Positions 1-11,443 of a stretch of DNA of 64,000 nucleotides are shown here, in pieces. Each line of letters begins with the position of its first letter. The first letter of the stretch is position 1. This DNA comes from Ophioceras dolichostomum (taxonomy: Eukaryota > Ascomycota > Sordariomycetes > Magnaporthales > Ophioceraceae): positions 1 to 64,000 of the forward strand of contig PYST01000132.1 of NCBI GenBank assembly GCA_003049485.1, read 5' to 3'. Position numbers and translations under genes: made by a program. A model generated the notes under the pieces. It had not been told where the DNA came from. It did no database searches and worked only from the letters and a program-made list of their open reading frames with translations.

Positions 1-1683
1 TAGATAGAATTGTAGAGGCCGATGGTAAAATGACAGCGTATTGAAGCTCCTTTTTTTATGCGGGGACATTAATTTTTTGGGGGCTGAGGTTGCGTATCAG
101 AAGGCGCTGTCATCACCATTGCGCGGACCATTTCACAAAACCTGGCATGGGCCAAGCCACACCTCTCAAGCTAGAAGCCTGCCACACTCGCCACAAGTGG
201 ACGTCAGCCACGGCGCCCCGCCCATCTCGGCAGACAAACACGATGTCATCACTGGTCGTGGTGGGGCGCGGTAGTGACGTAATGATTCAGGGCCATGTTC
301 AGATGGAGCTTGCTTAGACTCCCAAGCTTCCAAGACCACACGCATCAAGTTCTGGAACCTGGAACCTCACTTAGCCCGCATTCTCCAAAGTTCACATCAG
401 GGAGAGGCAGAATCGCCAACGCCTGTTCATTGTTCCTCTTTTCGTCAATTCGTGATAATTGTTGTATGTTCAAGTACGAAACACTCCGCCCTGCTCCTCC
501 TGGGAGAAGGCTACCAATGGAAGTAGGCCGCCTGCTCAGTCGACGTAAGAACCTAAGGTGACAGGAACAAAACATATCAGCCCCCAAAACTCTGGGCCGC
601 CGCATGTAAGGGGGCAATCTCGGCGCGCACGAACTATAACGATGGGGCCTCGGCCTCGAGCACTGGCCGTGGCCGTGGCTGGTTAGAGCTGGTCGCAGAA
701 ATGGTCATATGGTTCATTACTGGTTGGCACGCGTGTACACGTACATACACGTACATACGGTGGCAGAGTTGGCTGCGTCTGCCGTCATGACGAGGTGCAA
801 ACACCTGGTGCATGCGGGGGTATGACGGGTTGAGCTACGGTTGGCATGAGGTACATCCTAGAGTTCAGAATTGTGCCTAACTTCAGACTCAATCTTCTCA
901 GCCCCGGGGTGGTCCGGAATCGAAATGCGTTTTGCCAACGCCGAACGATAACCAAAGGAGAGGCCCCTTAGCTGGGAAAAACAACGAGAGAGCAAGACGC
1001 AAGATGCAAACTGCAAGAGAGGTCAACCGCTGCTCAGCAACACTACCACGGCTACCACCCAAGAGAAAGAGATGAGATGTATGACGCACTTAGTTTGCAA
1101 GCCAATTGTTGCAACTCCTCCTCCTGTTTCTGTTCCTGCTTGCGTCCTGCGTGCCGTGGCAAGCCGAATAGCATGCTTTTGTCCTCCGATAGTTGGTATC
1201 CGGTAGGTTGGGGAAGGTGCTCTCCTCCTCCTTCTCCCTGGGCTGTTGCTAGGCTTGGGTTTGCCTCTCACCTATCCCGTTTTCTCCACTCTTCTTGGTC
1301 GTCTGGCTGTGTCTCTTTTTCTCTGCTGTGCTAGTGACCATGGCCATCCCGACCCTGCCGCCTTGCAAATCGTCAGTTACCCACGCGTGGCCTAGAAAAA
1401 TAAAACCCAGTCAGGGACCTCGTCAGTGTGTCGCCAGTCGCCGCCTGCCTCTCTCCGTTATTTAAACCTTGTGACGTCCCGCCCACCAGCACGCATCGGA
1501 CGTCCTCTCCCACCTACCTTCTTCATCAACACACACTACTACTGCACTTTATCCGTTGCTTTGTGCGACACCAACCACCATCACCACCAACCACCCTCGA
1601 CGAACCGTCCACCAACGAGCCATCAAGCCTTCGGTATCCTTTCATCCACATAAAGGGGACCAGTCTCGCAAACAACCTCCAAC
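1..1683. other. Intergenic, probable upstream and leader region of PMP3
   Basis: No coding region is supported here; the open frames are short and resemble no family. The last 600 bases are rich in C, T and A tracts, as in many fungal promoters and leaders. A TATA-like stretch lies at 1458-1466. Copies of the stress-response core AGGGG/CCCCT occur at 964-968 (reverse) and 1654-1658. Five-base cores occur often by chance, so regulation through them is only a suggestion. Confidence 0.5.
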
Positions 1684-2266
1684 ATGCCTTTCACAGCTAG
1701 GTATGCCTCACCACTCCGTCGTCATGCCCACCATCTCGCGCACCTTCCTCCTTCCCCAATCATCCCCTGCTCTCCGCTGGTTCTCGACCCGGCGGGTGCT
1801 ACAAACGGGCATTACCTACCTAGGATCGTTGGACATGCATGAAGGCTAATCCGTCCACCCTCTCCCCTACTGTCTACAGCGATATCTGCAAGATCCTTCT
1901 TGCCATCCTCCTCCCGCCTATCGGTGTCTTCCTCGAGAGGGGCTGCGGCGCCGATCTCCTCATCAACATCCTCTTGACAATTCTCGGTTCGTTCTTTATC
2001 CCATCCTTCCAGCCCTCGTATATCTCAGTTCCGGGCCCCCGCAAATCTTTCCTTCGAAGTCGCTTCCTTCCCGCTCCCACCGTGGGGCGGAAGGGAATCG
2101 ATGGAGCAACAAGATGGACGAACAGACCCCTCCCTTCCACATTATCGTTTCTGGTTTCGGAATTGCGCAGCCGGACCCGTTGACTGACCACCTTATCTGG
2201 CCTCTCTTTTTTTCAGGTTACCTACCCGGCATCATCCACGCCCTGTACATCATTCTGAAATATTAG
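1684..2266 (+). CDS. PMP3: PMP3/Sna-family plasma membrane proteolipid
   Basis: Three exons (1684-1700, 1880-1986, 2217-2266) encode 57 residues, the usual length of the UPF0057/PMP3 family. The first exon is only 17 nt and encodes MPFTA plus two bases of Ser6. The protein is almost wholly two hydrophobic helices: residues 7-24, containing the family PPxGVFL signature before ERGCG, and residues 31-55, containing GYLPGIIHALY. Family members sit in the plasma membrane and maintain membrane potential and tolerance to sodium and other cations; this role is known for the family and not shown here. Both introns are GT-AG, and codons 6 and 42 are restored exactly across them. An ORF caller without introns would miss the gene. 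The neighbour to the right is transcribed towards it. Confidence 0.95.
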
Positions 2267-3422
2267 AAGGGGACGGGAAGGGGAAGATACTCCTTGATTC
2301 GGGCGACACCAAAAGACAAGACAAGACAATCTCGCTTTGCTCCCCATCTGCCATCTGTCGAAAAAAAAACATCCCGCGAACCCGACTTTGCTTGCGCCAC
2401 ACACACATACACACGAATTCAGCGAATGGATGGAACAAGAACCGGCGTTATATGAGTTCTGCGCAGTTTCGCTGTCCTCCAGATCTTATATTCTGCCGTC
2501 GTCCGAACGGCTCCGATTGGCTCACCGTCGAGGACGTGTGTGGTTTGCGGCAAGGTGCGGCGTGGGTTTGGGCTGATCCGGCCGGCTGGAGCTTTGAAGG
2601 CCACCGTAATATATGGCTGGAATAGGCAACTGTGAACCGTGATGGGGGCTTTGTCTGTTGGGCTTGCCTGGGTCGAGGGGACCATCCCAAGGCGCGTTCT
2701 TGAGCAATGCTATTTGTCTGTTTTCTTTTCTCTTTCTATTTCCCTTTTCTCCTACGATCGTATTCCATTATTTTTCCTCGTTTCCCTTTATTCCCCGATT
2801 CCTTTTCTCCTGGGTGGTTGGAAGGGTTTCGGTCGGAACACTTGGAAGATAGCCTTTTTCCCACTTCTAATTCATCGTCACTGATACCCTCCGAATTCTA
2901 ACGTATACGTATATTCCCCAAGAGCCGGTTGCGCAAGTACAATGATGACAAGGTGAAACTAGAATCGAATATATTACCAAGTGCGCAATGTTGAAACACA
3001 TGAGCAGGAAAAATCAGAAATCTTGCGCCTGGAGTGAGGGGCGATTTCGGATGGAGCTATTTGAGCGTCGACAGATGATGTCACATCTGCCCCGCTCCAC
3101 TAGGACAGAAGCTCCAGGCACGTTGGTTCGATTTCGTCAATTGCATCCACGGCAAAGACGAACTTGTACCGAGCTTGGAATATCACCAACAATTGGCTTT
3201 TGTGTCTCGAAGTACGCCTCGCTGGATATCTATAGCTGAATGGACCCAGCACTGACTGGGTTCGAAGATCTACATAATATCGCCCTGGCATTCCTGATTG
3301 TAGCTATGGAAGTCCCCGTTTCTATTCCTAGGTACAAACAAGTTTGCCATGAGGGAGGCGAGCAAATATGGCGTCAATGGGCGTCAGATGGCTTGGTGGC
3401 GCAAAAGTGGCGTCCGGCGCCA
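2267..3422. other. Convergent intergenic region between PMP3 and the OLA1-like gene
   Basis: This stretch holds the 3' ends of two convergent genes. A pyrimidine-rich tract runs from about 2706 to 2820. No open frame resembles a known protein, and I see no RNA gene. Confidence 0.5.
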
Positions 3423-5038
3423 TTATCTACCAACCCTAAACGATAGAATCTGGCCATTGAAGAAGAGTGTTAGAAAAAGTGATACAAACGTGAAGTCTCG
3501 TAGGCCCGGGGGCTGGGAAGATTCTAGCCCAGCGTGGCAGCGCGGTGGCAGGCGACTTGGGCGCTTACATCATTTTTGCCAACGGCAACGACATCGTCCT
3601 CTGATACCCTGGTTCCGCCCACACCTTCGACGTACGCTAGCGGGGCATCGCCCATGCATTTCCTCGCGACCTCAGCGACCGTGGTGTTCTTCTTCACGAG
3701 CACGCAGTCCCGGAACACGTGCTTGGACTCGGAGGCGCCAGAGCTGAACGTCGCCGTGTTCCGGACAGGGAACACGGGCACCAAACCGAGGATCACGGCG
3801 GCTTTGGACAGTACTTGCACAACCCCGGTCGAGCCGAACCTGTAGAGCACCATGTCCTTGAGGTTTTCTATGCGATTGCGGTTCTTGTCGTCGAGCTCCT
3901 TCAGCCCGCCGCCGTCGGGATCGCCGTCGGCGATGAGATCTTCCCTCGTATCGACGAACTCGCTGCCTTCGGTGTATCTGATGTAACCCTGCTTAGCCAT
4001 CTTCCGTAGGAAAATCTCGGATATGGCTGAACATAGTACGATCTTGTTCGGATCCTGCATCTTGGCGATCTTGGCTATGTTCTTGTCGGCATCTGGGTGG
4101 TCGATTTTGTTCAGCGCGATGACCGTGGGGAACTTCTCGTCGGTGAAGGCGTTGACGACACGGTCAATGGTCGCATCGTCCCAGCTTTCGAGGGGCTCCT
4201 TCAGGCCCAGCCCGTCCAGGGTCCGGGCGACGACCTTTGCCGTGCTGCCGTAGCCACTGAACTGGGCCTGCAGCGTCTCAACGGCGGTTTGCTTCGCCGC
4301 TACGTGCCGCCGACGGATGCTGCCCCACCTCTCCATTAGGTTGCCACGGATCCAGGCGACGATCTCGCTGCGCAGCCACGCTATGTCGACTGATGGATCA
4401 TAGCCCCGCGTGTTCTTCCCCTCGGCATCCGTAGTTCCGGACACGTCGACCACGTGTATCAAGGCGTCCGCGTGTCTGAGATCGTCCAGGAACTTGTTGC
4501 CCAGCCCTTTGCCCTGGTGCGCCCCGGGCACAAGTCCGGCCACGTCAAGGAGCTCGATCGGAACGGATCTCCGCCCATCTACACATGACCCGTGGTTTGG
4601 CCGGCACCGACTCTGGACGCCGTGTCGCGCACAAGCGCAGTCGATTTGGAGGTACCCTATCGCGCGTTGAGGATCGATGGTCGTGAAGCTGGTAGCCGTG
4701 GCGGGGAAGATAACAGAGTTAGTCCAAGCCGGTGAGTATGTTCTCCGTGACGAAGTCTGCAGCAACAGGGGGTCCATACGGGAAATTGCCTGTACAGCGC
4801 CATATCAGCTGCCTTGTCCGTAGGGATGTGGTTTGGGAGGCAGGCGATACAGAGCGCCGGCCCCTGTAGCCTACAGGCCTACAGGCGAGTGGACAGGAAT
4901 GATGTGATGTAGACGGGGAGCATGTATTTTAGGTGGCTACCGACCGACTTTGGAACTGGCATCAGTGAGAGAGTTGAGGGTACTCGATTTGCCCGCACTG
5001 GGCTTGCCAACCAGCCCGATCAGAGGATCGCGTGGCAT
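3423..5038 (-). CDS. OBG/OLA1-like GTPase of the Ygr210c subfamily
   Basis: A TRAFAC-class P-loop NTPase with an Obg-type G domain and C-terminal TGS-like region, probably cytosolic and ribosome- or translation-linked by family analogy. I join four exons (minus strand, 5' to 3'): 5038-4945, 4789-4780, 4688-3569 and 3449-3423, giving 416 residues; yeast Ygr210c is of similar length. The P-loop GKPSAGKS is at residues 11-18, the DVAG switch at 83-86 and NKID at 228-231. A Cys/His-rich insert with C52, C54, H57, C63, H67 and C70 lies between the G1 and G3 motifs and could bind metal. The second exon is only 10 nt, yet it restores the conserved GNFPFTTI segment, with GT and AG at both ends. The last exon adds eight residues after a GTAAGC donor; reading through it would give a different tail. 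The gene is divergent from the SET gene. Confidence 0.92.
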
Positions 5039-5375
5039 CTTGTGTGGTGTGTGGACAGGATAGTCTCAAGAATAGAGAATTTTTGAGAAGCTAGATGCTT
5101 GAACGGAACAGTTCTGCACGTATTCGACAATGAATATATCGCGAAATATCTTATCGAAGGGAGCTTGACTTGATGTTGCGACGAGAAAATATTTGGCGAC
5201 CGCCGATGGTGGGGTCCGCAACCCCGCTATTTCGCACAGTGTGTAACGGCAGAAGGCCGGCGCTCGCACAGCTCTGAGATGCCGCCTTCCGCTCCGACGA
5301 TCTCAACACAGCTCATGCCACTCCAAAGTCCATTGAATCCAGCATCCAGCGAAGACGGCCATTTCAGAACCTAGA
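5039..5375. promoter_or_regulatory. Divergent promoter region, OLA1-like / SET-domain gene
   Basis: 337 bp separate the start codons of two divergently transcribed genes, so the promoters must lie here or overlap the genes. No clear TATA box or recognised operator is seen. Confidence 0.5.
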
Positions 5376-7322
5376 ATGTCTCAGACTGAGCTTCCAATCG
5401 AATCTTTACCAGCTTGGTCACTTCTCAATGGCATCTCATTCCATGATGTCGAGATATCCAACACCGAAGACAAAGGATTCGGCTTGGTGACTCGGAAACT
5501 CCTGAGCCAGGCTCCAGAAACGGAGGCCGATGAGGTTTCTTCTGGCCTCAATCTCCTTACCGTACCCGCGGAGCTGATCCTAAATGCCAGGGCTGTGGAT
5601 CACTACTCCAAGGAAGACAAGCGGTTTAAAGAGCTTCTAGATGTTGCCGGCCGCCAGGTATGGTCTCGTTGCCTTGCTTCTGTGATGCGGACTCGGCTGA
5701 TTCTCGACGCGTCTAGTCCCACAGAGGCGACATCCTCCTCTTTCTTCTCGCCCAGATAGTCATCAATTGGAGAGATGATGCCCACGGCGGTGGCGTCTCG
5801 AACCCATGGACTGAATATGTCAAATATTTGCCCCGTGTAGTGCCACTGCCTACTCTGTGGAGCGAGACCGAAAGGGCGCTGCTCAAGGGCACCTCAATTG
5901 AGGTGAAGCCAACCGATTATTCTCCCTCTCCAGATCTCTGCCGCTCTATTTCCACATGTCTACTACCAGCCCTGAAAACGCCTCTCTGACGAACCGCTTC
6001 TCAGGCCGCTGTGGACGCCAAACTCCTTGCCCTTGAGAATGAGTTCAACGACCTTCGCGAGAAATCATCAAGTGTCTCACACTGGAACGAAGCATTTTGG
6101 GAGAAGCAAACAGTTTCTTTCAGAGACTGGGTCTTGCTGGACGCGTGGTTTCGCTCTAGGTGTATGGAACTACCACGAGGCGGGTCATCGATGGTGCCCT
6201 GTGTCGATATGGTGAACCACTCGGCGAGTCCAACTGCATCTTACGCGCAGAACGACGAAGATGGCGTCGACCTGTGTCTCAACCCGGGCACCAACTTGGC
6301 AAGCGGCGAGGAAGTGACTATCTCCTATGGGGCAACTAAGGCCGCTGCCGAGATGCTCTTCAGCTACGGCTTTGTTGACCTGGAAGGCGTCGGTGAAAAG
6401 CTTGTCCTTCCCTTGGAAGGGCTTTCAGACGACCCCCTCGCCCAGGCGAAGGTCCACGTCTTTGGGGAAACACCAACGGTGCGGATTTCTAGAGAGGAGG
6501 GTGGGACCGTCCAGTGGTGCTCCCCCTTCGCATACCTCATGAGTCTGAACGAGGAGGACGGTCTGGGGATCCGGCTCATGCAGCTCACGGATGGCAGTAG
6601 ACAGATCCGGCTGTTCTGGCAGGACGAGGACGCCACCGAGTCTGTCCGAGCCCTTGAAGGGCTCATACAAGACCATCCTCTCTTCAAGGTCTTCCAGCTG
6701 CGGGCGGTTCTGATTGTCCAAGAACGCCTGGGGACACAACTGGAGCGGATATCCTCCGAGGGCCCCACAGCAGAACTCTTGGCCGGGCAAGGGCATGGGG
6801 CTGATGCGGTGCGACCGAGCTGCCGGGAGGCCGCATCTCGGTTGCGAAACGCGGAGAAGAGGCTTCTCCAGGCTTCGATAGACAGCCTGGAAGCGGAGGT
6901 AAAGTTCCCTGACCTTCTCCACCTCCACATTCTGACTCCCTACGTTTCCCCGTCCCTCTCCTCTCCCCTCGAGTCCGGTTTGAACTCTGGACGATACGAG
7001 AGGAACCAACATGAAGTGCCGCCCCTGAATCTTCCGTGAACCCTTAAACATGCTTGCTTGGCAAGCATGTTGTGGGATCCAGATCCTTGTCGTGAAGATG
7101 CAAAGGAGACTCGCCGGAGATGGCCAGCCTGGCCAGGAGGCCAGCTGAGAATAACCCTTGAACGAAGGCCTCGTGCTGACCCAGAGGTTATTCACCGTTT
7201 CTGCACAGAAGTCGCAGCTGCTTGCCGACGAAACCGTCCTGGGATATCTCGGATCAATGGAAGTTTCCCAAAACGACCTAGTCGAAGAGCAGGCGGCCAA
7301 TGAGGATGACGACTTCAGCTGA
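5376..7322 (+). CDS. SET-domain protein lysine methyltransferase (Rubisco LSMT/SETD3-like class)
   Basis: Four exons (5376-5657, 5717-5902, 6005-6898, 7209-7322) encode 491 residues; all three introns are phase 0 with GT-AG ends. The fold is a SET domain split by an insert followed by a substrate-binding helical region. Visible signatures are KGFGLV in exon 1, RGDILLFLL at the exon 2 start, VDMVNHS with the conserved NH at residues 227-228, and the SAM-site tyrosine in ISYG at residue 264. This class transfers methyl groups from S-adenosylmethionine to lysines of non-histone proteins (yeast Rkm-type) or to histidine in SETD3; the substrate cannot be deduced here. The third intron is long (310 nt) and contains a perfect hairpin. 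The short last exon, ending in an acidic NEDDDFS tail, is supported by frame continuity from LEAE into KSQLLADE. Confidence 0.88.
7047..7071. repeat. Perfect short inverted repeat inside an intron
   Basis: Two 11-bp arms (7047-7057 and 7061-7071) are exact reverse complements separated by three bases, within the third intron of the SET-domain gene. The transcript could form a tight stem-loop. No target duplication or transposon feature is visible around it. Confidence 0.85.
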
Positions 7323-10300
7323 TCATCCTCGGTTAGTTCTGCCCGCCACCCCTCCATCCTCGCAGATTTCCCACGTGTCGCGGGAGCCCCAGCGCACAGG
7401 CAGACCCCGGGATCGGGGAAGGTCCTGGCCAATGAAAGGCGATAGACGTCCCCCTTGTTTCCTGCATGGGGCGCCACAACCAGCAACCACTAGCGACTGG
7501 ATCGAACGATTTTTGCGTTCTAGACGGCGACTGAATGGCCAACACCGTCGCTCCATCGTCTCTTCGTTCAGAGACCAGGGTTCGAGAAGCGTCATCCGTG
7601 GCCGATTTGTCGAAACCGAACTTCTCATTTGTGAGGCAGGGAAAAGGAGGGAGGGTGTGCGGTGTGCCACATGACGGTTCCGTTCGAGAACAGACAGAGA
7701 GGCGTGCATTGCGTTCTTTTCTCATTTCATTCTTGTCGCAATCAATCAGGAAACGTCAGCCCTTTCAGAGGATGTAGTATGTTTGTTGTTGACATATGGG
7801 CAGGCACAGGCTGGCCGTTCTAAAACCCAATTCCTAATTGACCTTGAATTTTGCCTTCTGCAGGGCGGTATTTCTTGCGGAAGCGGAATTCCCAGATTGC
7901 AAGTACACGCACAATTCATCACCAGGCAGTACACATAGGCTTCATGTCATTTATCAGGATCCAGCGGAAGAAGCCATTTCTACCGGAATAGATGGCGGAT
8001 AGGTAGTCTATTTCCATCTACCACGTAGCACACCCCGGAATGCGGGGGAAATAGTGTTTAGTATCAGTGGATTTCTGGAGAACAAACATGGGACTTCCTC
8101 TGGGGAAGATATGTCTTCGAAAAGAAAAGATCGAAGGGGACCAGTCAGGCTTCAGCTTCAAGGAGGTAGGCAGACAAAAAGAAGAGCCAAACAGGCCAAT
8201 CCATCTGGGGATTTTGGGGAAGCACTAATGCAGGATGGACCACGTCGTGAACTTGCCGTTACACTGGGACGCAAGTTTGCGAGTCTTATCACTCGTCCGC
8301 AGCCGTTTTCTTTTCGTGGGAGGAGGGGGCATCCCAACTAGCCCGTCCTCCGCGAATGACTATTGCGAAGGGCTTTGCTTGTTGCGGCCACGATCATCAG
8401 CCTTTGGAGGGGGGAGGGGTCACTTCTGGTCAATCAATGTCGAGGACGCCGAGTTCGTGAGGGCCGGTGTGAGAAAAGAAACGAATTCGACAGGGGGGCG
8501 ACAGGGATGGGCGATCTTGCGACAGAGGGGGAGGGGTGAGGGTGGCCACGCCCGGCGAGTTTCGCGTTGACTATCTGGCAACCGTAACTGGGGGGTTATA
8601 ATTCTAGTCTAGCTCGCTGCCTTGCCTTATTTTGACTTGCTCCCACATCCGTCGACATGGCCCGGTGTGCCCGACCAATCTTGAAGGCATGACGGGACCG
8701 TATTGGCCGTAATGATCAATATGAACCTTGCGTTCTCATATTACATATTAACAGCCCGTTGGATTCTGAGAGTCCAGCGCGCGCTTTTTGTGCAAAGCTA
8801 CCTGCCTCCGTTGGAAAATAACATGGGCCTAAGATGGGCTCAGAGACTTGGCCATTGAGGCAAAACATCCGGTAAACGTGCCAAGATGCTCCCAGATGCT
8901 CCCAGATGCTCCCCAGATGCTCCAAGATGAAGGGATTCCCGTTCGTGGCGTTGGCAAATATTGGACGGTCGGGAATGGGACTCGCAGCAAAATCACACGA
9001 GGCCGAATGGATCAGTCCACGGAGGCCGACGTAGCCGACTAATGGTGGTGGTCGTTGTGGTTGGTCGTGGGCCACCGCACGCACCAGCCAGCTTCATCTC
9101 CCAAGCCCGGACTTACACGAGGTTGTTTGAGGGAAATCTCCAAAAGTACCTCCCACACTTGCCGGCGTCCTGGCAAGAAATCACAAATTATCGTCGAAAG
9201 AAAGGAGGACGATCTTGTCTGGGCGATGCATGATAGAATGAGACAGAACGAGACTAGTTTCCTGGGGAGAGTTGTAGATCTGGAGGCTTGGAGACCAGGG
9301 CGACACATGGCAATATTGCAAGAGGGTTCTTTGACTTACACCAGACCAGACCTTGTACCCTCCACAACGACAACGACCACCTCCATCGGACCAACCACAT
9401 TTCCGCTCCGACCAAGGATTCATTTTCTATTTTATTTTCAATTTTTTATTTTCGTTTTCACTTGAATCATCGAATCGTCAAAAGACGCTAACGCACGACG
9501 AAAACAGTTAGGAGTATAGGAAACCTCAACGTTTTGTCACATTCGAGGGTGTCCAATTATAAGGAGCCCTGAAAGATCCACCATTCAGCGCTCTTTTCCT
9601 AAACCGAACAAAATCTAGGTCCGGTGGCAGGACAAAACGTAGCGCTCCCCAGTTCTTCCAAGGCCGTCATGCGACCACCGTTAGCATGGCGGGGTCATGC
9701 CTGTCACATCCAACGTACGTACGTCCTGAGTCGGTTCCGGTCGGTTTGTGCTTTGTGTTGACTGCCGTCACTCTCACCTGCAGACAGCAGATGTGCAACG
9801 GTGGATGATGGAGCTATCTCAAGTAAGGTACCTATGTACGATAACGGCAGGGAGAGAGAGAGAGGGAGTGAGTACCCGTAGCAGTAAGCATCGCATTGTT
9901 GAGGTTGCTGTACCTCCAGACTAGATCTGCAAAGTTCAACAAACTTAGACGCCTTGCAGCAGAGACTAACACCTAAGGTACCACCACCTTACATCAAAGC
10001 AGCCCACTTACAACACGACCGTGGACGATATGGAGAAAGCCAGAGACGAAGTTGGAAGAAGGAAGATTTGTGCTTTTACTGCATCGTGAATCCCGCCATC
10101 TCATGGAGTTGTAGCATTTCCTCAAGGCCCAAATTGGTCGGAGGAAACTATATCTGCGTGCGTTATATGCAGGTTGACCTTACGAAGGAGTGTGTTCTGG
10201 ACTGTTGTAGTTGTAAGGGAGGGTGGTGCCACTTTCAACAATAAGTATACCGGCGTCGTTTCTAAATGTCAGGGTGGTGGGGTCGAATTCGGACTGGCTG

Positions 10301-11443
10301 ACTGGATTCCCACGAGTCGAGATGCTGCTGGACTGGATATTCTCTTCGTCCACAAAGGCGTCGTGACCAGAAGTAGCGGGATGGAGGCCGCAGGTCAGGC
10401 AGGCTGGCAGGTTAGTAGCAAACAGGGGGTGGGAGGCCGACAGGAGGTGGCATCTCGAACTTCAGGAGGGGAAGAGTGAGGTAGGGTGCAGCAAGAAGGC
10501 AAGGACAAGGGTCCTCCTCCATGTGGAGGAGGGTAAAATCCCTCGAGAGTCGTCGACGGCACAGCACACCGTCGCCGCTGATTGGGCTGACGACGGCGAC
10601 CCCAGCTTGGATTCGATGGACCGCAAGTTTTCCCCAGTTGCTCCAGGAAAAGGCTCCAGTTCTCCCACACCCAAGCACCCCAGATTCGAAGGCTGGCTGG
10701 GGCATGTTGATTGCCAACCAATACGCCCCCAATAGAAGTGCTGCGACTTTGTCGTACACCCCTGCTCTCCGGTCTGACTGCCCTTGTTGAGTGCTCGCCC
10801 TGTTAAGTGTTAATGAGCCGTTTCGTCCGTTTTCCTGCTGCTTCTCCGCAATCTTCATCAGCTCCATTTCTTGACTTTTCCCCCCTTCATCCCGCACCAT
10901 TTCTTCTTTTACCCTCCTCCACACACCCACCGCCACCACCACCGACATCCTTTCCTCTTCACCTACACCTAAACACACATTCTCACACGACCTGTCGAAC
11001 GAAGGACGTACGATACTGCGCCGGAGTATTTTCAAAATCGAAGACTCTACGACTCTGTCGCGTGGCTTCGGACATCAGATTAGCCTCGTTTAATTTTTCC
11101 TGGTTTGAGCGTTGTGCGCGGTTTTCCAGCACACCCCTAGAAAAAAATTCCCCGAACCAGCCGGCCTGCCAGCGACGACCACCACCACCCGCCCCCTTTA
11201 ACCGACCGCTTCAGTGCTGTATACTCGCCCGCCGCCGCGTCGCTGATAATAGCGACACGACCAAAGGCGAACGAGTATTTTCTCTAAAAACCAAACATAT
11301 CCATATCCAACGAGATTCCTTCGACGCAAAATCCCACGAATTGAACAGGGAGAGGGGGAAACGAGGGAAAATTTCAAGAAGACTGTTACTGCATCTCGTT
11401 GCACCACCATCGACTTACCCACTAAACAATCTTCACGGCCACG
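7323..11443. other. 4.1-kb gene-poor region upstream of facB
   Basis: No reading frame here has recognisable similarity or convincing coding character. A short tandem repeat lies at 8884-8929. From about 10800 onward the sequence turns pyrimidine-rich and is probably the facB leader. A long open frame on the plus strand runs from an ATG at 10813 into facB in a different frame; I treat it as non-coding. The rest holds nothing I can name. Confidence 0.45.
8884..8929. repeat. Short tandem repeat, about 10-bp unit
   Basis: Four consecutive copies of a unit like AGATGCTCCC (one copy 11 bp, the last with one substitution) followed by a partial fifth copy. It lies in non-coding DNA. Confidence 0.9.

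Noticed and set aside
6425..7486. 353-codon minus-strand frame over the SET gene
   Set aside because: The plus strand has clear SET motifs through this region; the minus frame has none.
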